NCBI GenBank assembly: GCA_016946835.1
Contig: JACVTC010000021.1
Span: 783,501-847,500, forward strand
Reading direction: 5' to 3'
Origin: Neocallimastix lanati (nom. inval.)
Lineage: Eukaryota; Neocallimastigomycota; Neocallimastigomycetes; Neocallimastigales; Neocallimastigaceae
DNA: 64,000 nucleotides
The notes beneath the pieces were generated by a model, which had not been told where the DNA came from, ran no database searches, and was given only the letters and a program-made list of their open reading frames with translations. The position numbers and the translations under genes are program-made. Of this stretch, positions 50,417 through 61,849 are shown in pieces. The stretch's first letter is position 1; each line of letters opens with the position of its first letter.

Positions 50417-51810
50417 TATTTTAAAATTTTTTAATTTGTTTATTTTAATATTATTCTATTTTAAAAAAATAATAAAATAAAATTTATTAATTACTTTCGA
50501 ATTAACTATTTTTTATTAACAATTATTGACATCATATAAATTATTTTAATGTCAATATATATTATTAATATTTATTATTCCATAATAAAAAAAAAGAAAT
50601 GCGTAAAAACGGAGTGACCTAATTTTTTTATGATATTAAATTAAATATAGAAAATGAATTTTTTTTTTTTACCCGCAAATATATGATATACTTGTTAATA
50701 AAAAAAAAAAAAAAAACATGGTTATTAAATTAAAATAAAAATATTAAATAGGTAATTTTAAAAGAATTAAAATTGTTTATTCTTATAGAGTATTTGTTCC
50801 CCTTCACTTTATTAGCCTGGTAATATTTTATTCTTTTTAAACAGTAATATATAATCCACTTTGATAGAGTAACATTTAATTATTTTAAGCAGTAATATTG
50901 TATGCTCTTTTATGACTATATAACCTATAAAAATTATATAACCTATAAACTAAACGAATTGAATGATTTTAATTTTTCATTCATATATAATTAAATAAAT
51001 AATAAATAAATAAATAAATAAATAATAAATAATTGAATAATTAAATAAATAATAAATAAATAAATAAATAAATAATAAATAAATAAAAATAAAATAAAAA
51101 TAAAAATTTTATTAGAAACTTTCCTTTTATGGTAAAAATCAAATTCAACCATTTATTTTTTTTACTTAAAAGTTATTTCTTTTTCTCTTATTTATATATA
51201 AATAAATATAAATAAACAATTTACAATCATAGATAATAATCATGTATGTTGATAGAATGATATTATTGCGTTTGTATAAATTATTATACTATTAAATTAT
51301 AAATCTTTTTTTTTTTTGGGATTACATATTATACATCATTAGATAGAGTATCAGTTGCTTCTTTTTTTATGATTTAAACTCCATTAATATACAATAAAAT
51401 ATTTATAAAATATACTTTTTTTAATCTCATATAGATATTTTTTATTTTTATATTTTTATTCATGTTGAACCATCGATTTAATCATAACATAATAATAAAA
51501 ATATTTAAAATATTTATTCATAATTATTAAATAGAAAAGTCCTGTTTTATTTTATTTACCTAACCCTTATTTTCATCTTTAATAAAAAAAATTTAATTAA
51601 ATTTTTTACTTTAAAAAGATTATTGATTGTTGCCATGTTTTTTTTTTTTTAATTCATTTATAATATATATATATAAATATATTTTAAATATATACATTCA
51701 GTACAAATCAATTAATAGCCAATATATATAAATATATTCTCATTTAAATACTTTGAAAGATGTATCAATTAATAATTAAAATTCTTTCATCTTATTGGCT
51801 CATTTAGTCT
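48050..51810. other. AT-rich spacer without recognised genes
   Basis: Homopolymers, an (ATA)n run near 48350, (TAGAGA)n near 49225 and GAAAGAAAGAAAG near 49780. A direct repeat TTACATAAAGAAATCTCTC occurs at about 48963 and 49022. A few less AT-rich patches exist (48885-49060, 50780-50930), but none gives a convincing reading frame. Confidence 0.45.
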
Positions 51811-51814
51811 TTGA

Positions 51815-52425
51815 TAATTGAATAATAAATAATAAATAATAAATAATAAATAATAAATAATAAATAATAAATAATAAATAATAAATAATAAATAATAAAC
51901 AATAAATAATAAATAATAAATAATAAATAATAAATAATAAACAATAAATAATAAATAATAAATAATAAATAATAAATAATAAATAATAAATAATAACTAA
52001 TAAATAATAAATAATAAATAATAGATAATAAATAATAAAAAGAGTATTTATTAATAAATAATAAATAATAAATAATAAATAATAAATAATAAATAATAAA
52101 TAAATAATAAATAATAAATAATAAATAATAAATAATTAAATAATTGAATAATAAATAATAAATAATAAATAAATAATAATAAATAATAAAAAGAGTATTT
52201 ATTAATAAATAATAAATATAAATAATAAATAATAAATAATAAATAATAAATAAATAATAATTGAATAATAAATAATAAATAATAAATTATAAATAATAAA
52301 TAATAAAGATTAAATAATAAATAATAAATAATAAATAATAATCATGATATTAATAATAAATATTAAATAATAAATAATAAATAATAAATAATAATCATGA
52401 TATTAATAATAAATATTAAATATAT
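51815..52425. repeat. (AAATAAT)n heptamer array, minus orientation
   Basis: About 600 bp of AAATAAT units with two AAAAAGAGTATTTATT insertions (about 52036 and 52188). A duplicated block AATAATCATGATATTAATAA at about 52340 and 52390 marks the end. Confidence 0.95.
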
Positions 52426-52871
52426 ATATAAATAAATTTAAAAAAATTTTTTTTTTTTAATTTTTTTTTTCGTATATAAAAAGGAATAAAGTACGAATGA
52501 AAGAAAAGGATGAGACCGTGTTCCAAAAGTAAAAAAATTATATTTTTATTTTATATTTATCGTTTTTTTTAAAAAAAAAAAAAAAGATGTTAATAAAAGA
52601 AAAAAGATTGGAAAATATTCCGCTAAAATAAAAAAAATTAATTGAATAATTGAATAATTAAATAATTAAATAATAATCATTAAATAATCAATAATAATAA
52701 TAAAAAATATAAAATATATAATAATCATACATAATAATAATAATAATAATAATAATTATAATTTATATATATATATTTTTATATATAAAAAAAAACAGAA
52801 AAAAAAAAGTTGATAGAAAATGTTTTAAAATATATTAAAAATATTAAGTAAAAAAAAAAGAAATAATAATA

Positions 52872-52909
<38 letters not shown>

Positions 52910-53384
52910 GAATAATTCAAAAACAAAGAGATAACCTTAGAAAAAAAGATAAAAAGAAAAAAAAAAAAGATAACAGAAAAAAAAAAAAAGAAAAAAAAAG
53001 AAAAAAAATTCAAATGGCTTTACTATAACAATCTTTTTTTCCTTTATTTAATTATAATATCATTATAATATCAGTAATAAAAGGATCAATCGATTGATCA
53101 AATCTTTTCTTTTTTATTTCATTTTATTTTAATAATAATATTTTAATAATATTTTATTTTAATTTTAATTTTTCTTTTTCTTTTTCTTTTTCTTTTTTTT
53201 TATTTTTTATTTCTTTTTTTCCGTATTATGAATGGAAGGGACTGCAAAAGAAATTTTATATAAATATTTTTTATAAAGAATATTAATTCAATAGTATTAA
53301 TTAATTATTATTTAAATTTGATTTAATTATTTTTTTATTAATAATAAAAAATATATTAAAATAAAAATTATTATTATTATTGTT

Positions 53385-53405
53385 ATTATTATTTTTCATA
53401 TTTTC

Positions 53406-53442
<37 letters not shown>

Positions 53443-53459
53443 AATAATTAAATTTTATT

Positions 53460-53516
<57 letters not shown>

Positions 53517-53540
53517 TATTATTTATTATTATTATTATAA
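53385..53540. repeat. (TTA)n microsatellite
   Basis: Several runs of eight or more TTA triplets, separated by short AT-rich interruptions. The spacer from 52430 to 54400 otherwise contains only homopolymers and AT runs. Confidence 0.9.
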
Positions 53541-54619
53541 ATTTTAGTATTAATTTTTTTTTTTAATCAATCTTTAATGTTGATTATTGGTTGGGGCCTT
53601 TTTTTTTTTTTTTTTTTTTTTTTAATTTTTAATTTTTTAAACTAAATTAAATAAAGAACATTGAAAATATTAAAAATATAAAAAAATATACATATAAATA
53701 TATAAATATTGAAAATTTTATATATCATTTAAAGTGTTATTAATGAAATGATAATACATTAATACGATTAATAACAAATATTATATTATTAATTACTATA
53801 GTTATTAATTATTTATTGATTATTATTATTGTTCTTCTACATTATTAACATCATTTAGAATTTTATGATATAATTATGAGCTATATAGTAGTAGTGATTT
53901 TAATATTATTACATATATTTAATTATATTTATTTTAATATATCTTAAATAATTTTTACTAATTTTTTTTTTTTTTTTTTTGGATAAAGATTATTTAGTTT
54001 TATTTCTAATAGTTATTATTTATGGATATTATTTATTTTTTAGTATCATAATTATTTATTTATATTACTGCTTATTATTATTTATTTATATTACTGTTTA
54101 TTATCTATTTATTATTAATCCTTTTTTTTTTTTACATATTCAAATTTAATAAAAATAAAATAAAATAAAATAAAATATTATATATATTTAAAGTTAATGA
54201 TAATGAAATACTTTTCTTTATTTTTAACCTATCTCTCTATCAGTCTTTTTTATTTTATTCATTAAAATATATATAATAATAATAAATATATATGTATATA
54301 TTTATTATTATTATCTTTTTTTTTTTTTTTTTCTGTTTCTCATAAAAAAATTTATTATTAAAAAAAATTTTTTTTTTTTTTTGTAATGAAGAATGAAAAT
54401 CCTTCCATGTTGATTATTTGGATTAGGCCATTGTCATTGTCATTAGTATTATTTATTGTATAGCATAGCATCGCGTTCCTTTCCTTTCTTTTTCTTTTTT
54501 CTTTTTTCTTTTTCATTTATTATTATTATTATTATTTTTATTCATTTATTTTTATTTATTTTTTTTTTTTTTATTTTTTTTTATTTATTGTTTTTGTTGT
54601 TTAGTTCGTTATATAAATA

Positions 54620-54820
54620 AATAAAAAAAAAATGGTAAGATCTCTGTCATGTTTTTTTTTTTTCCAATTGGGAACATAGGCTTTACTTTCTTTCAGAGTT
54701 TCAGTGCTCCCGGTTTTTTTTTCAATTGGAAGTACTTGCTTACTTTCATGGCTTCCAACTCTCTCTTTGAGGTATTTGTGGAATCAATTTAAAAAATTTT
54801 ACTTCTTTCGTTTACCCATA

Positions 54821-54863
<43 letters not shown>

Positions 54864-55067
54864 GTAATTCTTCTCCATAAGGAGGAGATTCAAGTTCCTT
54901 ACGAAAGTCCTTATTTTTTTTTTTTTTTTTTTTTTTAGCACCTTTTATTGGTGATTTTTTCGTTAGTATTGTTTCCATTCGATTTTTTATTATTTATTGC
55001 TTGTTCTTTCGTTAGATTTATTATTATTAGAAGATTTTTTTTTATTATTGTTAAGAGTAATTTTTTC

Positions 55068-55115
<48 letters not shown>

Positions 55116-55610
55116 TTTGAGTTATTAATCTATATCTCTTGACGGAGGTTCTCATTACTCCAAGACAAATAACGTTGTCTTTGATCTTTAAGGAATTTAT
55201 TATTTATAAAGTCTCTAAAAATAGTATAATTTCCTTATTGATTCTACGAGTGAGTTTTAAGAGGAAGGAATTAATTAATGAAATGATTTTATTGTTCCTA
55301 AAATAAACAAGATATCAATGCTTAAATTGTAAAGTAGTGTCATTTTTTTGACAATTATATTTTAAGAATATCGAATAATTTTTATTGATCCTAGTGAATA
55401 CTTACTTGAGTATTGTGAATTTAATTCTGATTTTAAATACATATGGAAGATTTTAAGTTAACCAAATGAAGAGTTTTATATTCATAGCCTTTTTTTTTTT
55501 TTTTTTTTTTTTTTGATAACTATTTCAAGTAGAGTACCCCTTTTTTTTTGGTTATATCTAAAGCTTAAAAAGAATAGGACTCTTGGTGGCCATTTTAATA
55601 ACTTCTTCGT
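54620..55610 (-). pseudogene. Decayed coding tract, possibly LINE ORF1 or gag
   Basis: Minus-strand frames give MATKSPILFKL (about 55588), GYEYKTLHLVNLKSSICI (about 55475-55430), LKDQRQRYLSWSNENLRQEI (about 55190-55135), an Asn run from (TTA)n (55060-55115), SNERTSN, FRKELESPPYGEELP (about 54915-54870), then GMGKRKK. Stops, shifts and poly-T tracts break it. The basic, Asn-rich character and position beside retroelements suggest a nucleic-acid-binding ORF1/gag protein, but no CCHC or RRM motif is convincing. Confidence 0.35.
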
Positions 55611-56899
55611 AGATGAAGAAATTGATATCTCATTTTTTATTTATATATATTTCTATAAATATAACAAAAAAAATTTAAAAAAAAAAAAATAAAAAAAGAA
55701 AAAAGAGAAATAGAAAAAAGTATATATATATAATTTTTTTTTTTTATTTTTTTTTTTTTTTAAAATGATTCTTTAATTTTTTAATTCTTCAATTCTTCAA
55801 TTCTTTAAGATCTTTACTCTATTATTACATGTATAAAAAGTGTTAAAAAATAATGCAAAAATAGTCTGAATGACATATATATGCATGAAAATGTGTACTT
55901 ATGTACTGTGTATACGTTGTATGTTGTATGCGCTGGCTGTTATATATACTATTTATACCTATATTATGAATATAAATAATATATTCAATATAAACGTATG
56001 TTAAAACATTTTTAATATATACTATATTTATCACTCTTATACTACATATATATATGTATATATATATATAAAACTACTATTACTCATATAATCACAATTA
56101 GAATCTACAGAAGATAGAGAGGGGGTCAGATCACTGTCATATAAAGTAAATAAATAAATAAATAAAACCTAAAATCATACTCTATATATATATATATAAA
56201 GTATAAAAAATTTGATCATTATATTTATAATTCATTGACTCTTAGCCTAATAATCTTTTCTTTTGATGGAAAGAAATTAGTATGCAAATTATGATGTTCA
56301 TGAAAATATAATGATATAATTATACGTTAGTTCTTCTTCAGAGTTTGATAAAGGATCACTTCTTAAAAATTGAATTTTTTTTTTTTTTATTTCTTTTTTT
56401 GGAATTTTGAATATAGAATTTAATTATATTTATATTTATATTTATATTTAAATTATTATAAAATTTTATATAATCATTTTTGATTAAATTAGTAGTCTTT
56501 CTTGATTTGAATGAACACCTTTATTAATCTATATTTTATTTTATTCAATCTGTACTTTAACTATATTCATATTCTACTATTTATTTTATTTTATTTTATT
56601 TTATTTAATAATTTATTCATTTTTTTTTAATGCATTTATTTAAAAAAAGTTTCAATCTCAATTTAAATAGATACAATTTCATATACACATATACATAGAA
56701 TAGAAAAATATATATTATATATTAAATCAACCATTATTGAAAATGAGCATATATTTTTTTGTTTATATTTTCATTTTTTATTAAGCAATATTAAAAAAAA
56801 AAAACAAAACAAAACAACAACAACAACAACAACAACAAAAAAAAAAACATATATTTAAAAAACTATTGATATGAAATTCTAAATTTCTAGGATTATATT

Positions 56900-57178
56900 A
56901 GTTAAATATAACACTTAAAAATCAAGAATTAATATTTATAGTTTATTATATGAGTATTTAGTTATTTTATTGCTTTTTACATTAAGAAAGACCTTATTCA
57001 TTTAAGAATACGTCATGACATGTTATTTATTATCATTTTTTTCTATAATAGTCTAACATTATTGGTAATACTTAACGTGTTACGCTGCATGATGCTCTGG
57101 GAATAAAAAAATATTTTTACACTTAATAATGTAGTAGAATGTACAATGTAATTAAACACATAACTCTGACATCTAACA
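56900..57178 (-). repeat. 3' LTR of Copia copy A
   Basis: This matches the 279-bp LTR at 61550-61828 along its whole length with substitutions and small indels. Its outer end reads AGTTAAATATAACAC, where copy B has TGTTAAATATAACAC. The inner end is ATCTAACA, followed by the polypurine tract GGAGGAGGAA on the minus strand. Confidence 0.8.
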
Positions 57179-57374
57179 TTCCTCCTCCATTGGCATCATC
57201 TACATTTCCATGATGAAGTCGGTAAAGTATTTAAAGCTTGGCTCCAGAAAAACTTTTTTTTTTTGGTTAATGGTTCTACCATCATTGAGTTAGAACCAAT
57301 GAGTGTTAATTTAATTTAATTTCATTTTTTTTTTGAACATATTTGTATTTTATATCCATATAGTTGCATCGTCC

Positions 57375-57412
<38 letters not shown>

Positions 57413-57568
57413 TTCATTTTCAGCTATATCCTTACTTGGTTTATTATCAATTCTAATATTAATTCTAATACTTCTGTTGAATATTTCATTTACTAATCTC
57501 TTTATCAATAGAGTTTGTTTTATACATTCTATTAAGCTTGTGTATATCGGCTTCTGTGGTTGATAAGG

Positions 57569-57615
<47 letters not shown>

Positions 57616-58424
57616 CATTTGAGTAATTGATTTCCATGATATTAAACTATTTCATAATACAAAAAAAAAAATATATATATATATATATATGTATTCTGAG
57701 ATAGATTCTTATTTTTTTTTTATTATCATTTCATCACCAGCAAAATTTTGCATCACAATATTCATCTTCATATTAACTAGTTTTTTTATGATTGATTTCT
57801 GGTTTACAAAATTCATATATTATTAAGGTTTGATTTTTTCACATTTTTGTAATTTTTATACCCTTTATGTTATTATCTTTATTTCTATTAATAATACAAT
57901 TTTATTTTCATTACTTTTACTATTATCATGTAAGGTTTTGGCATGGCTTTTCTTCGATGTCATTTTTTATATTTGAATTTTTGAGTATTTCCTCACGAAC
58001 GACAATTATTGATTTTGAAGTAACGTAGAGGACATGATAACCAGGAGAGTTTGGAAGAATATCCTAAGAAAATACCTTGGTTTTCGTATTATTTTCAAAA
58101 TTTCTTTGTTTGTATCTATTAAGAAGAAAAAATAATTTACATCCAAAAAAAAAAAAAAACTATAAGTATAGATATATCAATTTTCTTATTGAAAAAATAT
58201 TTCGTTCTGAAGTTTAAAATTAATTCCCTGATGGATGCAGATTTAAATTGTACAATGTACAATGAACATTTAATAGCTTCATCTCACCAGATAGGTGATT
58301 ATTTAGTAACAATGAGTAATGTTTTTTTTTTTTTTTTTCGCACAGTTATCTAATGTCTGATTAATTCTTCCAGCGTGATCATTTTGTTGAGGATTACTTG
58401 GTGTGGAATGATTAAATTTAATTC

Positions 58425-58455
<31 letters not shown>

Positions 58456-59110
58456 GATAATTTATGAAATTAGCGTTATTATATTCTAAAACCGTTATAT
58501 CAGATCTTATTTCTTTTTATCGTTATAATTACAAGTATTTTTTTTTATAAGTTTATGTACCTCAATAAATTTCTGTACTACCTCAGATTTAATGTTTTAA
58601 GTCAATAAACCCCGGCATTTTCTACTGTAGTCATCAATAAATGTTATTATAATATTTATATCCATTAAATGATGGTTCAGGCTTAAGTGGTCCAAAAATA
58701 TCAGTATGCACAATTCGTAATGATAAAATACACTTGATGGTTGATTTATTGAATGATTTTTTTTTTCTTGAGTTTACTAATTTTTGTAATCTTCACAATT
58801 TATATTAACCGTTCTTTTCTTCCTTAATGTTATTGTTTTCTAAAATAATTTTTTTTGAAGATTTTGATTGTTATAGTGACCTAATCTAGCATGCCATAAT
58901 TTTAAATTAACATTGTTTATATTATAATCTATATCTTTCATTGGGCTTGCATTTAAAGTAAAAAGATTTTAAATAATCTGTATAAATAGTTTAGATATGG
59001 TATTTGATTTATATAACAATTTTAAAAAGATTATTACATAGAGTTATCTTTATAAGCAAATAAACCATGCTTTTATCATTTCTACAAAATTAAATTTAAT
59101 AACTTTTTTT
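57179..59110 (-). pseudogene. Copia copy A: RNase H and integrase parts, RT deleted
   Basis: The 57179-57758 segment parallels copy B 61829-62301 (RNase H). At about 57759 the homology jumps to copy B position about 63750, so about 1.45 kb with the RT and its upstream linker is missing. It then continues into sequence that lies beyond the right edge in copy B. Visible there are PNSPGYHVLYVTSKSIIVV (integrase C-terminus, about 58050), STPSNPQQNDHAGRINQTL (about 58400-58350), ITFIDDYSRKC (about 58640), VHTDIFGPLKPE (about 58705) and LWHARLGHYNNQN (about 58905, GAG_pre-integrase). Homopolymer insertions and stops abound. The 5' end fades near 59110 with no gag or 5' LTR. Confidence 0.8.
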
Positions 59111-59441
59111 TTTTTATTAATCAACCAATGATATATTTTATTTTATTTTAAATAAGCCTGGCTATAATAGCTCAATTCGTACAAAAAATAATTTTATTTA
59201 AACTTTATTTATTATAAAATTTATTATTTATTAAAATAATAAATTGATTTACACTAAAATAAAAATTTTTCTTTTGTTTACTTTTTTTTTATTTATTTAA
59301 AATACCATTTTGTAAATATAACTTCTTCTCGTTATATTTAAAAATAAAATTCCTTTTAAACTTATTTTAAAAAAAACTCTCTCTTAAAAAATATAAAATT
59401 ATTTTTATTTTTATTTTTATTTTTATTTATATATATGTATA

Positions 59442-59472
<31 letters not shown>

Positions 59473-59501
59473 AATCATACTATATTTGTATTAATGACTA
59501 A

Positions 59502-59551
<50 letters not shown>

Positions 59552-60150
59552 TTTTAATATTGTTATATTAACATACTCTTCTGTTTACTTCCTTTTAATG
59601 GAAGGGCTCTTTAAATTAATTTAATATAAATCAATATTTAATTTAATTAATATTAGATAATAATTTTAAGAAGATTATGTAATAATAATTTCATACATTC
59701 GTACGAAAAAAAAAATTTTTGTAATTTTGATGAAAGGAATTTTAGTTTGAAAATCTAACATTTTATATTACTACTTTTCATATGAAATGAATAGCATGCT
59801 TATTTAATATATTATCTTTTTTATTAGTTTTATAAAAAAAAAAAAAAAAAAACTTTTTTCAAAACAGTGCTTTATATTTTAAATGAACTTTAAAATTTTA
59901 TGTTCGTATATACCATAAAAAATATAGAATATTTCATTTAATAATAATAGATAAATTAAAAATAAAAACAAAACCAAAAACAAAAACAAACAAACAAACA
60001 ATAAAAAAAAAAATTAATAATAAATTTTAAAAAACTATCTATTTGAATATTATAACAACTTTGCTTTGATGTGTATATATATAATACAAAAAAACGTTTC
60101 CATCCATATTTACTAATATATATCTAACATAACGAGGATGAGTTAAGTAC
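59111..60150. other. AT-rich spacer
   Basis: Homopolymers and two (AT)n runs (about 59500-59533). A plus-strand CAAACAAACAAACA run lies near 59985. No coding segment was seen. Confidence 0.5.
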
Positions 60151-60157
60151 TGTTGAT

Positions 60158-60344
60158 TCAATTGATCGTTTGGTTCCCCTTAGATCTGAAAAGAATTGTA
60201 TTATTAACCATTCTCAAAGACGATACATGGGGATCAGCGGCAAAAGAAGCCCATTTGAAACATGCTTTCAATTCAAAGTCTTGATATATTAGTCTTCCCT
60301 AGAGAATGGATGGTGTCGACGTCGAAACGGTTAAGACAATGCAT
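60158..60344 (-). pseudogene. Small coding-like unit, 61 codons with one frame break, unknown
   Basis: This is a conspicuous GC-enriched island in AT-rich spacer. An ATG at 60344 opens MHCLNRFDVDTIHSLG, then at GGG (60299-60297) the frame must shift by one base. From there GRLIYQDFELKACFKWASFA and ADPHVSSLRMVNNTILFRSK, then GNQTIN, reach a TGA ending at 60158. The composition is diverse, with Trp, Cys and His, and is protein-like on both sides of the shift. The break sits in a G run, so it may be a sequencing error. Alternatively, TAG|GG at that point could be a splice acceptor of a terminal exon. I do not recognise the family. Confidence 0.4.
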
Positions 60345-61549
60345 AGTAAATAATTATTGTTATTATCTACTATAATATGTATAGAGAGGAGTATAGAGGG
60401 ACTTATTACACTCTATTACTCATTATTTCCCAGTCAGGAAAAAAAAAAAGTCATTATATATACTTATATATATATATATATATATAATAAAATTTCATAA
60501 TATATTTAATTAAAAATTATATTAAAAGAAAAAAAGCATTTATAAAAATTTTTTATTGCTCAGTTAAAAAATTATCATTTATTCTATATATAGGTGAAAT
60601 TTTAGTTTTAAATTTAAGTTTTATATATTTAGAATATATTAAAAAAAGATATGTATTTACATAAATATCTATTATATGAAATAAAATAAAACAAAACAAG
60701 GCAAAAAAAAAAAAAATTAAAAAATAAAAAGGTCTGATTAAAAAAAAAAAAAAAAAAAAGAGTTTTTTTTTTATTTTTTTATTTTTTACTTATTTTTTCA
60801 TTTGTTTAATAATTATTTTTTGTTTTACTAGAAATTTTGTGAGACATATATTTTAAAACAAAAAATAAAAAAAAAAAAATTAATATGTATTTCTTTAATT
60901 CTTTTAATTTTCCTTTTTTTTTTTTTTTTTTTTTTTTTAACACAAAAGATTTGAATCTACTCAGACCATGATCTAAATTTTTTTTTTTTTTTTTTTTTTA
61001 TTATATTATGAAAATAATTTGTTAATTATTTACAAATATTAATAAATTTATATAATAGACATAATTTTTTTTTTTTTTTATGAATAAATATGTATATATA
61101 TCTTTTATTTAATTTAATTAAAAAAAAAAAATTAAAAATTAAAGATATAATAAAAAAAAAAAAAAAAAAAAAATAGAATGTGTACTTAGGAATAATGAAA
61201 TAAAAATGTAATTTAATAATAAATTTTTTATATGTACACATTCTATTTTTTTTTTTTTTTTTATTTTATATCTTTAATTTTTTAATTTTTATTTTTATTT
61301 TTATTTTTTTTTTTTTTAAACAAAATAAAATTTATTATTAAATTACTTTTTTATTTCATTATTCCTAATTTAATATATATATTATATATGTTGTTTTCAT
61401 AAAAAGAGGACTTTTTTTTTTTCTTTATTTTTTTTTATCTTTTGTTAAAAAATTTTTGATAATCCATAATTTCTAAAGATTATATCTATTTAGTTATTAT
61501 TTTCAAATTTATTAATAATTACAGCTATACTATATCTATATATTTAATT
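60345..61549. other. AT-rich spacer with a long inverted repeat
   Basis: About 61050-61240 and 61225-61380 are inverted copies: AAAATTAAAGATATAATAAA, then an A tract and AGAATGTGTAC, pairs with GTACACATTCTATT, a T tract and TATATCTTTAATTTT, around a short centre near 61200. This would fold into a hairpin with arms of about 100 nt or more. No gene was recognised. Confidence 0.5.
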
Positions 61550-61601
61550 TGTTAAATATAACACTTAAATTCAGAAATGATATTTATATTTTATTATGTG
61601 T

Positions 61602-61632
<31 letters not shown>

Positions 61633-61828
61633 TTGCTTTTACATTTAGAAAGACCTTATTCATTTAAGAATATGTTATTACATGTTATTTATATTTATTT
61701 TCTAGTCTAACATTATTGGTAACATTTAACGTTACACTGCATTATATTATCGAATAAAAAAATATTTTACACTTAATAATGTAGTATAATGTACAATGTA
61801 ATTAAACACATAACTGTGATATTTAACA
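61550..61828 (-). repeat. 3' LTR of Copia copy B
   Basis: A 279-bp LTR with canonical TG...CA ends and short inverted termini: TGTTAAATAT at one end and GATATTTAACA at the other. On the minus strand it is preceded directly by the polypurine tract GTAGGGGGAA (61838-61829), which primes plus-strand DNA synthesis in LTR elements. The interior contains a (TTTA)n expansion absent from copy A. Confidence 0.9.
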
Positions 61829-61849
61829 TTCCCCCTACATTGGCATTTT

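Noticed and set aside
56270-56350. Minus-strand exon-like LRSDPLSNSEEELTYN
   Set aside because: A short coding-like patch without adjoining exons, splice partners or a recognised family. Too weak to annotate as a gene.
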